Below, in pieces: positions 7,966-14,625 of a stretch of DNA of 18,984 bases (within the stretch, counting starts at the first letter, position 1; each line of letters opens with the position of its first letter). Position numbers and translations under genes: made by a program. Origin of the DNA: an uncultured Planctomycetaceae bacterium. GTDB lineage: Bacteria; Planctomycetota; Planctomycetia; Pirellulales; UBA1268. The notes below the pieces were generated by a model. It saw only the letters and a list, made by a program, of their open reading frames with translations, was not told the DNA's origin and did no database searches. The stretch covers positions 1 to 18,984 of the forward strand of contig CAISKG010000511.1 of the NCBI GenBank assembly GCA_903885855.1. The letters are read 5' to 3'.

Positions 7966-8427
7966 CTAGCCGCGCGCCAGCCGCTCGATCGTGCGGAACT
8001 CCTCCGCGCTCACCGGGTGGACCGACAGCCGGCTCCCGCGGCGCAGCAACTCCAGGCCGGCCAGTGCCCGCACGCCGCGCAGCTCGTCGAGCGGCACCGC
8101 CCGCGGGAAGATCGCCTCCAGCCGCACGTCGACCATCGACCACACGGGGTTCTCCGGCGAGGCGCGGGGGTCGTGGTGGTCGTCGTCGGGATCCCACGCG
8201 CTCGGATCGGGGTAGGCCGCGCGCACGACCTCGACGGTGCCGACCACGGCCGGTGGATCGCAGCTGGAGTGGTAGAACAGCGCCCGGTCGCCGACGGCCA
8301 TGGCGCGGAGGAAGTTCCGCGCCTGGTAGTTGCGCACGCCGTCCCAGCAGGTGGTCTTCTTCTTCGCCCGGGCGAGATCGGCGATCGAGAAGCAGTCGGG
8401 CTCGCTCTTGAGCAGCCAGTGGCGCAC
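7966..8427 (-). CDS. EVE-domain protein (PUA/YTH-like fold)
   Basis: A 153-residue soluble protein that is one EVE domain, a fold related to PUA and YTH modules that bind modified bases in RNA or DNA. The motif WLLKSEPDCFS at residues 4-14 is the family hallmark and normally starts within a few residues of the N-terminus. This fixes the GTG at 8427 (reading MRHWLLKSEP) as start rather than an in-frame ATG at 8490. Further family motifs are WDGVRNYQARNF (28-39), GDRALFYHSS (46-55) and NPVWSMVDVRL. The ribosome-binding site is weak. The gene precedes bioF on the same strand, with no evident functional link. The cellular substrate of stand-alone bacterial EVE proteins is generally unknown, so no process is assigned. 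Confidence 0.88.
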   Translation of the reverse strand: MRHWLLKSEPDCFSIADLARAKKKTTCWDGVRNYQARNFLRAMAVGDRALFYHSSCDPPAVVGTVEVVRAAYPDPSAWDPDDDHHDPRASPENPVWSMVDVRLEAIFPRAVPLDELRGVRALAGLELLRRGSRLSVHPVSAEEFRTIERLARG

Positions 8428-8516
8428 GGATGGTGTTCCCGGAAGAGGCCGGCCCCGAGGGCGGCGCGAGCGGGCCCCGGCCAGGCTCATCCGCCGCCCG
8501 ATGCGGCGCCGGCGCG

Positions 8517-8636
8517 CAGGCCGTGGACACGGTGATCCGCCGCCGGATGCGGCGGCAGGCACCCCTTGAAAAACCTCGGCTTTTTCAGGGTGCCAAACAG
8601 TGGAAAAAGGTCATGGATGACTTTTTTCACGGACAT
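8517..8636 (+). repeat. Three-hairpin intergenic element, copy B
   Basis: H3 (8539-8556) is GCCGCC/GGCGGC around GGATGC. H2 (8558-8594) has arms GGCACCC and GGGTGCC continued by TGAAAAA/TTTTTCA. H1 (8600-8630) matches copies A and D at 30 of 31 bases. A leader CAGGC-GTGGACA-GTGATCC before H3 is shared with copy D. H1 ends 6 bases from the stop codon of the minus-strand gene 8637-9371. A second H3-like palindrome occurs just before the copy at 8491-8508. The left side faces the upstream region of the EVE gene, so unlike copy A there is no convergent gene end here. Confidence 0.85.
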
Positions 8637-9371
8637 TCAGCGCGGGGCGAAGGGGCTGCCCCCCTTCACGCCGGTCTGCTGCCGGCGCCGGTCGAGGGCG
8701 CCGAAGAATTCGTTCCAGCGGGCGCGCTGGCTCGGCGAGGAGCGGTCGAGCATCGCCTTGCGGAAGCGCTCGCGATCGCCCTCGGATCGCCCCGCCCCGC
8801 CGCCGCCACCCGACGCCTGCCGCGGCGCGCCGCCGGCGTTGCCGCCGCCGCCCCCGCCGCCCCCCTCGCCGCCGCGACCGCCCATGCCCTGGAACATCGA
8901 CTGGCTCCCCTCGAAGGCCTTGGCCATCGACTGGAATTGCTTGAGCTGGTCGTCGAGGAACTGGTCGCGCTTCTCCGGAGGGGTGGTGAAGTAGTTGTCC
9001 ATCTGCTTTTCCATCGATCGCATCATGATCTTCATCCCCTCCTCGATCGCCTTGGGGCGGAGGTCGTCGGGGAGGGCGCGGATCTTGCCGGCCACGGTGA
9101 TGAACGCGCCGACGCGCGCCGCCGCGTCGAGCATGTTCTTCGGGCCCTCGGTGGGGGGATACTGCTTGGCCACGTCGTTCATGACGCCCTTCACCTCGGT
9201 GAGGCGCGGGTCTTCGCCGCGGCCGAACAGCCCGGCCCACCACGCCCCGAGGGCCGACAGGCAGCCCACCAGGAGGAGCAGCCCGACGATGAGCGGCTTC
9301 GACGAGCCGCCGTCGGACGACCCGCGCGACGACGGCGAACGGAGGCGGGCTTTGGAGTGGACCGAGGGCAT
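8637..9371 (-). CDS. Membrane-anchored protein of unknown function with Gly-rich linker
   Basis: A 244-residue protein that I cannot assign to a named family. A Ser/Arg-rich start is followed by a single membrane helix at about 26-46 (PLIVGLLLLVGCLSALGAWW), then a helical region of about 110 residues with many Met, Gln and Lys (KIMMRSMEKQMDNYF, DQFLDDQLKQFQSMAKAF). Next comes a low-complexity Gly stretch at about 165-205, then a charged helical C-terminus (RERFRKAMLDRSSPSQRARW). The layout suggests an inner-membrane protein whose soluble part may form a coiled coil. The ATG at 9371 is chosen because the earlier ATG at 9464 adds a non-membrane Pro-rich lead, and a GGGAA and a TATCAT lie at useful distances before 9371. 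Its stop is 6 bases from H1 of repeat copy B. Confidence 0.7.
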   Translation of the reverse strand: MPSVHSKARLRSPSSRGSSDGGSSKPLIVGLLLLVGCLSALGAWWAGLFGRGEDPRLTEVKGVMNDVAKQYPPTEGPKNMLDAAARVGAFITVAGKIRALPDDLRPKAIEEGMKIMMRSMEKQMDNYFTTPPEKRDQFLDDQLKQFQSMAKAFEGSQSMFQGMGGRGGEGGGGGGGGNAGGAPRQASGGGGGAGRSEGDRERFRKAMLDRSSPSQRARWNEFFGALDRRRQQTGVKGGSPFAPR

Positions 9372-9408
9372 GGGAGCGTTCCCGGGGGGGGCGACCGACG
9401 GGGAAAAA

Positions 9409-9414
9409 ATGATA
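9409..9414 (-). promoter_or_regulatory. -10-like TATCAT before the 8637-9371 gene
   Basis: On the minus strand TATCAT followed by a T-run lies 37 bases before the ATG at 9371, in the 92-base space after the YTV terminator. The same hexamer occurs before lutB at 16164-16159. No -35 is evident. Confidence 0.35.
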
Positions 9415-9500
9415 GGCGCGACCGGCAGGCCGGGGATTCTCCCCCCGCTCGGGGCAGGAATCAACGTCGTTCGCGGGCCGATCGGCGGCGAGTCGGGGGG

Positions 9501-9542
9501 AAAAAGACCCGGGGGGCCGGGTGGTGTCCCACCCGGCCCCCC
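9501..9542 (-). terminator. Intrinsic terminator of the YTV gene
   Basis: A perfect 14-bp stem (arms 9511-9524 and 9529-9542, GGGGGGCCGGGTGG pairing fully) with a 4-base loop is followed on the minus strand by GGGTCTTTTT. It begins 50 bases after the YTV stop codon. It is the only canonical Rho-independent terminator in the window. Confidence 0.92.
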
Positions 9543-9592
9543 TTCGTCTCGTCGCTCGTGCCGGGGATCAGCGACCCCCGACCCGGTCGGGA

Positions 9593-11197
9593 TCAGCAGC
9601 CCTTCCGGCAGCGGAGGAGCCCGCAGCCCTTGTGGCCCTTGCCGCCCTTGCCGTTGCCGGCGTTGCCGTTGCCGCAGCCGCAGGCGTCACCGGCACCCGA
9701 GCACGGGTCGCAGGGGACTTCCTCGCAGATCGTGCGGCAGACCTTGACCGGCACCTGCTTGGTGACGCACTTCGGGACGCAGACCGTGTAGGTGCAGGTC
9801 TTCGTCTCGCAGACGTTGTCGAAGCAGGTGACGCAGTAGGTGGCGGTCCGCTTCTGCGGGACGCACACCGTGTAGCTGACCTCCTTGGTCCGGCACTCGG
9901 GGACGCACTTGTTGACCGTGTAGGTGGCAGTCCGCGTCTCGCAACGGGACTTGTTCACGCACACCGTCTTGGTGCGGACCTCGGGCACGAACTTGGTGAC
10001 GCAGTAGGTGCCCGTGCGGATCTCGTCACGGCACTTCTGCACCTTCACCATCCGCGTCCGCGTCTCGGGGACCATCTTCGTGACGCAGTAGTTGCGGGTC
10101 CGGGTCTCGCAGCGCGACAGCGTCACGCAGTAGTTCCGGGTCCGCTCCTCGCAGCGGAACTTCGTCACGCACTTGGTGCGCGAGCGGGTCTCGCAGCGGG
10201 TCTTCGTCACGCAGTAGGTGTAGGGCACCTGCTCCGTGGTGCACTCCCACCGGGTGGTCTCGATCTCCTTGGTCTCGCAGGTGGGGACCCACTTGCGGCA
10301 GCAGACGGTCTTCGGGCAGCAGGGGTTGCCCTCGGCGTCGTACTTGCCGTTCGCGGAGATCTCCTTCACGTCGGTCTCCCAGTGGCCGCCCTTCACGGAG
10401 ATCGTCTTCATCTCCTTGACGGGGACGCGCTTGGTGACCGTGCGGAACCCGGTCATCTGCTCGGTGTAGGGGACGCGCACCGTGTAGGTCTCCTCGACCT
10501 GCTCGGTGTAGGGCACCCGGACCGTGTAGTTGGCCGAACGCTGCTCGGTGTAGGGGACCCGCACCGTGTAGGTCGCCGTCTTCTCCTCCTTGACCGGCAC
10601 CATCACCGTGTACGCCTGCTCGACGCACTCGGTGTAGGGAACCTTCACCGTCCAGCTCCGGGTCTTCTCCTCCTTGACCGGGACCATCACGGTGTACTGC
10701 TTCTCGATCTGCTCGGTGTAGGGGACACGGACCGTGTACTCACGGGTCCGGGTCTCCGGCACGCTCGTCATGACCGTGTAGTTCACCGACTTGGTGCGCG
10801 TCTCCGGCACCATGACCGTGTACTCACGGGTCCGCTGCTCCGTCCGCGGGACACGCTTCGTGACCGTGTAGGAGCGCTCGCGCTGCTCCCGCACCATCTC
10901 GGTCACGTTCACGTCACGCATCTCGGTGACCCACTCGCGGCGGAGCACCTTGCGGGTGGCACCGCCGGCGGCGGCACCCTCGCCGGCGATGGCGCCGTCG
11001 GACACGATGGCACCGTCGGCGGCGGCCGGAGCGGCCTCACCCTCGACGATGGCCGGCTCGGTGTGGGCCACGCCGTCGTTGGCGAGAACACTCCCGGCCT
11101 CGATCGCGGCGTCCTGGCCACGGGCGAAACCGCTGCCGGAACAGATGGCAACGGCGGCGACCCAGGGCAGGAAGCCGAACGTCAAACGCTTCTTCAC
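9593..11197 (-). CDS. Cysteine-rich YTV-repeat protein, probable cell-wall/surface protein
   Basis: A 534-residue exported protein. A signal peptide (1-28) is followed by an Ala-rich spacer to about 80. Module 1 (about 108-260) consists of 14-residue units of the type YTVRVPYTEQxxxx. Their first positions at 126, 140, 154, 168, 182, 196, 210, 224, 238 and 252 are spaced by exactly 14. A 28-residue pair is duplicated (168-195 and 196-223). After a linker with CCPKTVCC, module 2 (about 326-480) repeats YCVTxxRCETRTRN with the same 14-residue period. The end is Gly/Cys-rich. There are 35 Cys from residue 293 on but only C191 in the mature N-terminal half. YTV repeats are known from planctomycete proteins associated with the cell wall, where disulfide cross-linking is thought to matter. 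The GTG start at 11197 is supported by GGAGGA 6 bases upstream. Confidence 0.9.
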   Translation of the reverse strand: MKKRLTFGFLPWVAAVAICSGSGFARGQDAAIEAGSVLANDGVAHTEPAIVEGEAAPAAADGAIVSDGAIAGEGAAAGGATRKVLRREWVTEMRDVNVTEMVREQRERSYTVTKRVPRTEQRTREYTVMVPETRTKSVNYTVMTSVPETRTREYTVRVPYTEQIEKQYTVMVPVKEEKTRSWTVKVPYTECVEQAYTVMVPVKEEKTATYTVRVPYTEQRSANYTVRVPYTEQVEETYTVRVPYTEQMTGFRTVTKRVPVKEMKTISVKGGHWETDVKEISANGKYDAEGNPCCPKTVCCRKWVPTCETKEIETTRWECTTEQVPYTYCVTKTRCETRSRTKCVTKFRCEERTRNYCVTLSRCETRTRNYCVTKMVPETRTRMVKVQKCRDEIRTGTYCVTKFVPEVRTKTVCVNKSRCETRTATYTVNKCVPECRTKEVSYTVCVPQKRTATYCVTCFDNVCETKTCTYTVCVPKCVTKQVPVKVCRTICEEVPCDPCSGAGDACGCGNGNAGNGKGGKGHKGCGLLRCRKGC

Positions 11198-11511
11198 GGA
11201 ATCCTCCGAAGGGAAAAAATGGAAAACGGTTCGCGAACACGTCGCCGCCCCGTCGCCGGACCGCCCTCCGCATGTCGGAGAGACGGGATCCCGGGCCGGG
11301 CCGGCCGAGCAGGCCGCTTTTTTCCCTGCCGGACACGATGCCGGTACGTGGCATGTGTTCCGTGACCGCCAGGGTTTGCGCGAGCGGCAAACTCAAGGCA
11401 GGAGATCGATCTTTCCCCGTCGGCAAACTCACCGGTGGCGAAAAAATGCCGGTGGCGCCGGTCGTGCCGGTGGTGTCGACGGGCCGCGCCACGGGGCCGC
11501 GCGCGTGTTCG
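11198..11511. promoter_or_regulatory. Gene-free upstream region of the YTV gene
   Basis: There are 314 bases without a credible gene. It is richer in A/T runs than the surroundings, for example GGGAAAAAATGG just upstream of the YTV ribosome-binding site, GCTTTTTTCCC near 11320 and CGAAAAAATGCC near 11440. It also contains two copies of CGGCAAACTCA, at 11385-11395 and 11421-11431. The first overlaps an inverted repeat GTTTGC-N7-GCAAAC (11374-11392). These are candidate control sites for YTV expression. A 105-codon open frame at 11272-11589 reads into repeat copy C and has no family features. Confidence 0.4.
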
Positions 11512-11605
11512 CGGCCGCATCCGGCGGCGGACACCCCGGTAAACCCGGGCTGTTTCGGGGTGTCACGAGTGGAACACGGTCATGGATGACTTCTTCCACC
11601 GACAG
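11512..11605 (+). repeat. Three-hairpin intergenic element, degenerate copy C
   Basis: H3 is reduced or inverted (GCCGCATCCGGCGGC, about 11514-11528). H2 (11530-11564) has a perfect stem GACACCCCG/CGGGGTGTC plus AAAC/GTTT, although its bases differ from copy B. H1 (11569-11599) matches copies A and D at 28 of 31 bases. The trailing GACAGCGAGC corresponds to GACAGCTAGC in copy D. No gene ends at its H1 side. Copy D follows after 4 bases in the same orientation, so the two form a tandem pair. Confidence 0.75.
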
Positions 11606-11609
11606 CGAG

Positions 11610-11727
11610 CAGGCTGTGGACAAAGTGATCCGCCGCCGGATGCGGCGGCAGGCACCCGTGAAAAACCTTGGCTTTTCAGGGTGCCCACACGTGGAAAAAG
11701 GTCATGGATGACTTTTTCCACGGACAG
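11610..11727 (+). repeat. Three-hairpin intergenic element, copy D
   Basis: A leader CAGGCTGTGGACA is shared with copy B. H3 (11632-11649) is identical to copy B and is the exact reverse complement of copy A. H2 (11651-11685) has GGCACCC/GGGTGCC and TGAAAA/TTTTCA arms with one bulged G. H1 (11691-11721) is the exact reverse complement of H1 in copy A. The stop codon TAG of the SHD1 gene begins 6 bases from H1, in the shared sequence GCTAGC. Confidence 0.85.
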
Positions 11728-13704
11728 CTAGCGCAGCCCCGAGGCCGTCACCTGCGAGGTGCCGAGCGTCAGCGACCCCCCCGCGGCACCGCCGGCGCTG
11801 GGGCGCTGGAGGAAGCGCGGCAGCTCGACGCGCTCGAAGAGGGCGTAGTCGGGCTTCTCGCGCTTCGCCAGCCAGCTGCCGATGTTCTCCCCCTCGTCGA
11901 GGTTGAAGAAGATCACCGGCCCGCCGGGGACGTTGCTCGACTGCGTCCGCCACACCGGCTTGCCGTCGTGGACGAACTCCAGCGCCGTGACCCACTCCTG
12001 CACGTCGTAGTCGCCGGCGTTGCGCAGGGAAAGGGTCTTCTTCACCGGCCCGCTCACGCTCGCGGAGAGGACGATGCTGCCGGCGGGATCGGCGGTGCAG
12101 CCGATCGTCCGCAGCCGCTCCCCGAGGGCCTCCGCCGCCCGGGCCCGCGCCGTCGCGTCGGGGATCCGCTCCACGTCGACGCGGACGCGCGTCCCCTCGC
12201 GGAGTACGAACAGGTTTGGATCGGTGGCCGCCTTCGCCAGGAGGGCCGTCGCCGCCGGATGGGGGATCTTCATCGGGATCAGGGCCCCCGACTTCTCGCC
12301 GTCGACGGTGCCGAAGACCGTCCACGGCCCCGCCGTCGTCACCTGCTGCTGGCCGGAGTAGGTCCAGAGCAGGATCCCGCTCTCCACGCCGATGAGGTAC
12401 TGGTTGCCGCCGAGGACCCAATCCTCGTCGGGGAAGGCGATGCCGGTGAAGATGTGGATCGTGGGCACGTCCATTTCCTGGAGCACGTCGCCCGTGGCGA
12501 CGTCCCACACCAGGAGCTTCTGCTGCGCGATGCAGGCCAGGCGCTTGCCCGACGGACTGAAGGCCAACTGCGGATTGAAGAGCCCGGCCGGGACGGCGCG
12601 GCGGGCCACCACCTCGCGCGCCGCGACGTCGAAGAGGCCCACGCCGCCGGCGTCGCAGAAGGCGATGAAGCGCCGGTCGGGGGAGAGCGCGGGGACGCCG
12701 CTGACAGGCAGCCGGCAGACCGGCTCGAGCTCCGGGAAGCGCCACACGGCCAGCTCGCCGTTGCCGGCCGTGGCGAAGGACTCGCCGTCGAGGAACCGGG
12801 CCCAGCCGATGTCGCGCGAGGCCCCGCCGGCCTGCGGGTAAGGGATGAACGACCGCAGTTTCCGCACCTTCCCGCCGGCAACCTTCCAGACCTCGAGCCG
12901 GTCGTGGTTGCCGAATCCGAATTCCTCGCGCCGCGCGAGCATGTGGGCGCCGTCGTCGTGGAGGGCGAAGGGGGCCACCTGGCCGCTGGTCACCGCCACG
13001 GGCGTGGCCTTGCCGGAGGCGAGATCGGCGACGACCACGCGGCAGGTGCCGTCCGGCTTCGGCTCGCCGAGGAGGTAGCCCACGGCGACCTTGGTGCCGT
13101 CCCCCGACACCGCCAGCGGCACCATTCCCTCGAAGAAGTTCGACTTGCCGGGGATGGCGACGGTGCGCGGTTTGGCGACGGTTTCCGGGGCCGTGCCCGC
13201 CTCGACCCTCCACTCCCCGTCGTTGCCCGAGGCGACGAGCTCGGCGGCCGACCAGTCGACGGTCACCTCGACCGGCTTGGCCGGCGCGTCGCCGTCGCCA
13301 TCGTCCGCGGCGGCGCGCTGCTTCGCCGTCGCCGTGCCCCCCTTGGCCCTCCCCTTGCCCGGGTCCGCCGCCGGCTTCTTCTTGGAGGCGAAGGGATCCT
13401 TCTCCTTGGCCTTCGACGCGAAGGGATTCTCCTCGGCCGCCGCCTTGGCCTCGCTCACGGCGCGCTTGTCGGCGGAGGAGAGCTTGTCGAGCGGCACCTC
13501 GATCTCGTCGCCATCCTCCTTGCGGAGCGTGACGACGCCATCCTCCTCGCCGACGAACTCCGCCTCGATACGGAACTTGCCGGTCTTGTCGGTCCAGGTG
13601 CGCGTCTCGCCGGCGTGGACGGACGGGACGGCGGCGGCGCAGGCCCCGAGGAGGAGCATGGCGACGACGCGGCGCGGGCGGCGGATCGGGTGCGGCATGG
13701 GCAT
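11728..13704 (-). CDS. Secreted SHD1-domain protein with beta-propeller-like repeats
   Basis: A 658-residue exported protein. The signal peptide spans about 1-31 (RRVVAMLLLGACAAAVPS, ending VHAGE). The LLGAC at 18-22 could also be a lipobox. Residues 33-82 are an SHD1 domain (SLA1 homology 1, SH3-like), with TRTWTDKTGKFRIEAEF, VTLRKEDGDEIEVPL and KLSSADK. A Lys/Ala-rich linker follows and contains NPFASK (93-98) and DPFASK (103-108). About 190-480 resembles a WD40/PQQ-type propeller: blades end in patterns such as RLEVWKV, ELAVWRF, GVGLFDV and KLLVWDVATGDVL, and ALSPDRRFIAF and AFSPSGKRLA are typical strands. The C-terminal 150 residues are unassigned. The ATG at 13704 is chosen for GAGG 5 bases upstream. 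The gene is 162 bases downstream of lutC and has its own -10-like TACGAT (13730-13725). No enzyme motif is seen. Confidence 0.82.
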   Translation of the reverse strand: MPMPHPIRRPRRVVAMLLLGACAAAVPSVHAGETRTWTDKTGKFRIEAEFVGEEDGVVTLRKEDGDEIEVPLDKLSSADKRAVSEAKAAAEENPFASKAKEKDPFASKKKPAADPGKGRAKGGTATAKQRAAADDGDGDAPAKPVEVTVDWSAAELVASGNDGEWRVEAGTAPETVAKPRTVAIPGKSNFFEGMVPLAVSGDGTKVAVGYLLGEPKPDGTCRVVVADLASGKATPVAVTSGQVAPFALHDDGAHMLARREEFGFGNHDRLEVWKVAGGKVRKLRSFIPYPQAGGASRDIGWARFLDGESFATAGNGELAVWRFPELEPVCRLPVSGVPALSPDRRFIAFCDAGGVGLFDVAAREVVARRAVPAGLFNPQLAFSPSGKRLACIAQQKLLVWDVATGDVLQEMDVPTIHIFTGIAFPDEDWVLGGNQYLIGVESGILLWTYSGQQQVTTAGPWTVFGTVDGEKSGALIPMKIPHPAATALLAKAATDPNLFVLREGTRVRVDVERIPDATARARAAEALGERLRTIGCTADPAGSIVLSASVSGPVKKTLSLRNAGDYDVQEWVTALEFVHDGKPVWRTQSSNVPGGPVIFFNLDEGENIGSWLAKREKPDYALFERVELPRFLQRPSAGGAAGGSLTLGTSQVTASGLR

Positions 13705-13866
13705 TCGCCTCGTGGAGGGTGGGGATCGTAGTCCACCCCGCCCCTGCCGAATCTTCAATCCCCACTTGCGGGCGGCTTCAGGACCGGTCCGCCGCCGCGG
13801 CATGCCGACGGCGCGCCGCGTCCCCGGCACGGTCCTCGACCGAATCGCCGCCGTGGCGCTCGGCCC

Positions 13867-14625
13867 CTACGAGCCGACGTCGTCGACGAGGATCACGATC
13901 AGCTCCTTCGGCCCGTGGGCGCCAAGGACGAGGATCCGCTCGATGTCGCCGGTGCGGCTGGGGCCGGTGATGAAGGAGAGCATGCTCGGCATCGCGCCGG
14001 CGTGACGGTCGCGCGCGAGGTCGAGGGCGTCGGCGAGCGTCGCCACGATCTGCCCGGGCGACGCCACCACGACGTGCACCGGCGGGAGCACCGACAGGCT
14101 GCGGCCGCCGCAGGTCGCGCTCGAGACGAGGATCGAGCCGGTCTGGGCGACGAGCGCCTCGCAGGCGGTGATGCCGGCGTCGCAGCTCTCGAGGGCGTCC
14201 TTGCCGGCGGCGGAGTCGGCGGCGGGGCCGGCCGGCGCGTCGACCCGGTGGAGGGCGCAGGGGATGCCGGGGAGCAGCGCTTCCACGAGCGCCTCCGCGT
14301 GCCAGGCGACGCGCTTCCAGTCGCGCTCCCGGGCGAGGGCGAAGAGCAGGTCGCGCGCCCGGTGGAGGGTGGGCACGCGGTGGAGGACCGCCTTGAGGCG
14401 GGCGAGATTCCCCTCGAGGATCGCCGCGCGCTCCTCCGGCGTCGCGCCGCCGTCCGGGAGCCAGGGACGCGCGGCCTCCAGCGCCACCACCGGCAGCGCC
14501 CCGCGCACCGGGGCTGCCGGCGGGTGGCCGTGGCCGGCCTTGTCGCCGGCCCGCTGGTGGGGGCCGGGGCCCTCGACCGAGAGCGCCTCGCGCACCCGCG
14601 CGAGGATCGTGTCGCGCGCGTTCAT
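13867..14625 (-). CDS. lutC: LutC-type LUD-domain protein, lactate utilization
   Basis: A 252-residue LUD-domain protein (LutC/YkgG). In Bacillus the LutABC complex oxidises L-lactate to pyruvate, and LutC is the small subunit without iron-sulfur motifs. The C-terminal signature is clear: FITGPSRTGDIE at about 218-229, then LVLGAHGPKELIVILVDD. The central TGSILVSS and SVLPPVHVVVA match the LUD core. The start ATG (14625-14623) overlaps the lutB stop as ATGA, so translation is very likely coupled. The N-terminal 60 residues are Pro/Ala-rich and poorly conserved. No LutA-type CCG-motif protein follows: 162 bases downstream the next gene is the SHD1 protein. Confidence 0.88.
   Translation of the reverse strand: MNARDTILARVREALSVEGPGPHQRAGDKAGHGHPPAAPVRGALPVVALEAARPWLPDGGATPEERAAILEGNLARLKAVLHRVPTLHRARDLLFALARERDWKRVAWHAEALVEALLPGIPCALHRVDAPAGPAADSAAGKDALESCDAGITACEALVAQTGSILVSSATCGGRSLSVLPPVHVVVASPGQIVATLADALDLARDRHAGAMPSMLSFITGPSRTGDIERILVLGAHGPKELIVILVDDVGS

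Noticed and set aside
9521..11365. Long plus-strand open frame opposite the YTV gene, itself repetitive
   Set aside because: Its repeats mirror the 42-base DNA period of the YTV gene. The sense frame has a signal peptide, ribosome-binding site, terminator and family motifs.
11272..11589. 105-codon plus-strand open frame in the gap before the YTV gene
   Set aside because: It has no family features, runs into repeat copy C, and covers likely regulatory DNA.
6593..11721. Possible conserved peptide MDDFFHG read from H1 in several copies
   Set aside because: Conservation follows the palindrome on both strands rather than codon positions, and the flanking frames differ between copies.
6587..11727. 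Integron attC sites or gene cassettes
   Set aside because: The placement after stop codons is similar, but there is no RYYYAAC/GTTRRRY pair and no integrase in the window.
6587..11727. CRISPR array
   Set aside because: Copies are kilobases apart, are separated by genes rather than spacers, and there are no cas genes.
13717..13738. Inverted repeat GGGTGG-N10-CCACCC upstream of the SHD1 gene
   Set aside because: The arms are only 6 bp in GC-rich DNA. It could be an operator around the TACGAT, but it is too short to call.
13705..13866. Terminator between lutC and the SHD1 gene
   Set aside because: No stem followed by a T-run is present in the gap on the minus strand.
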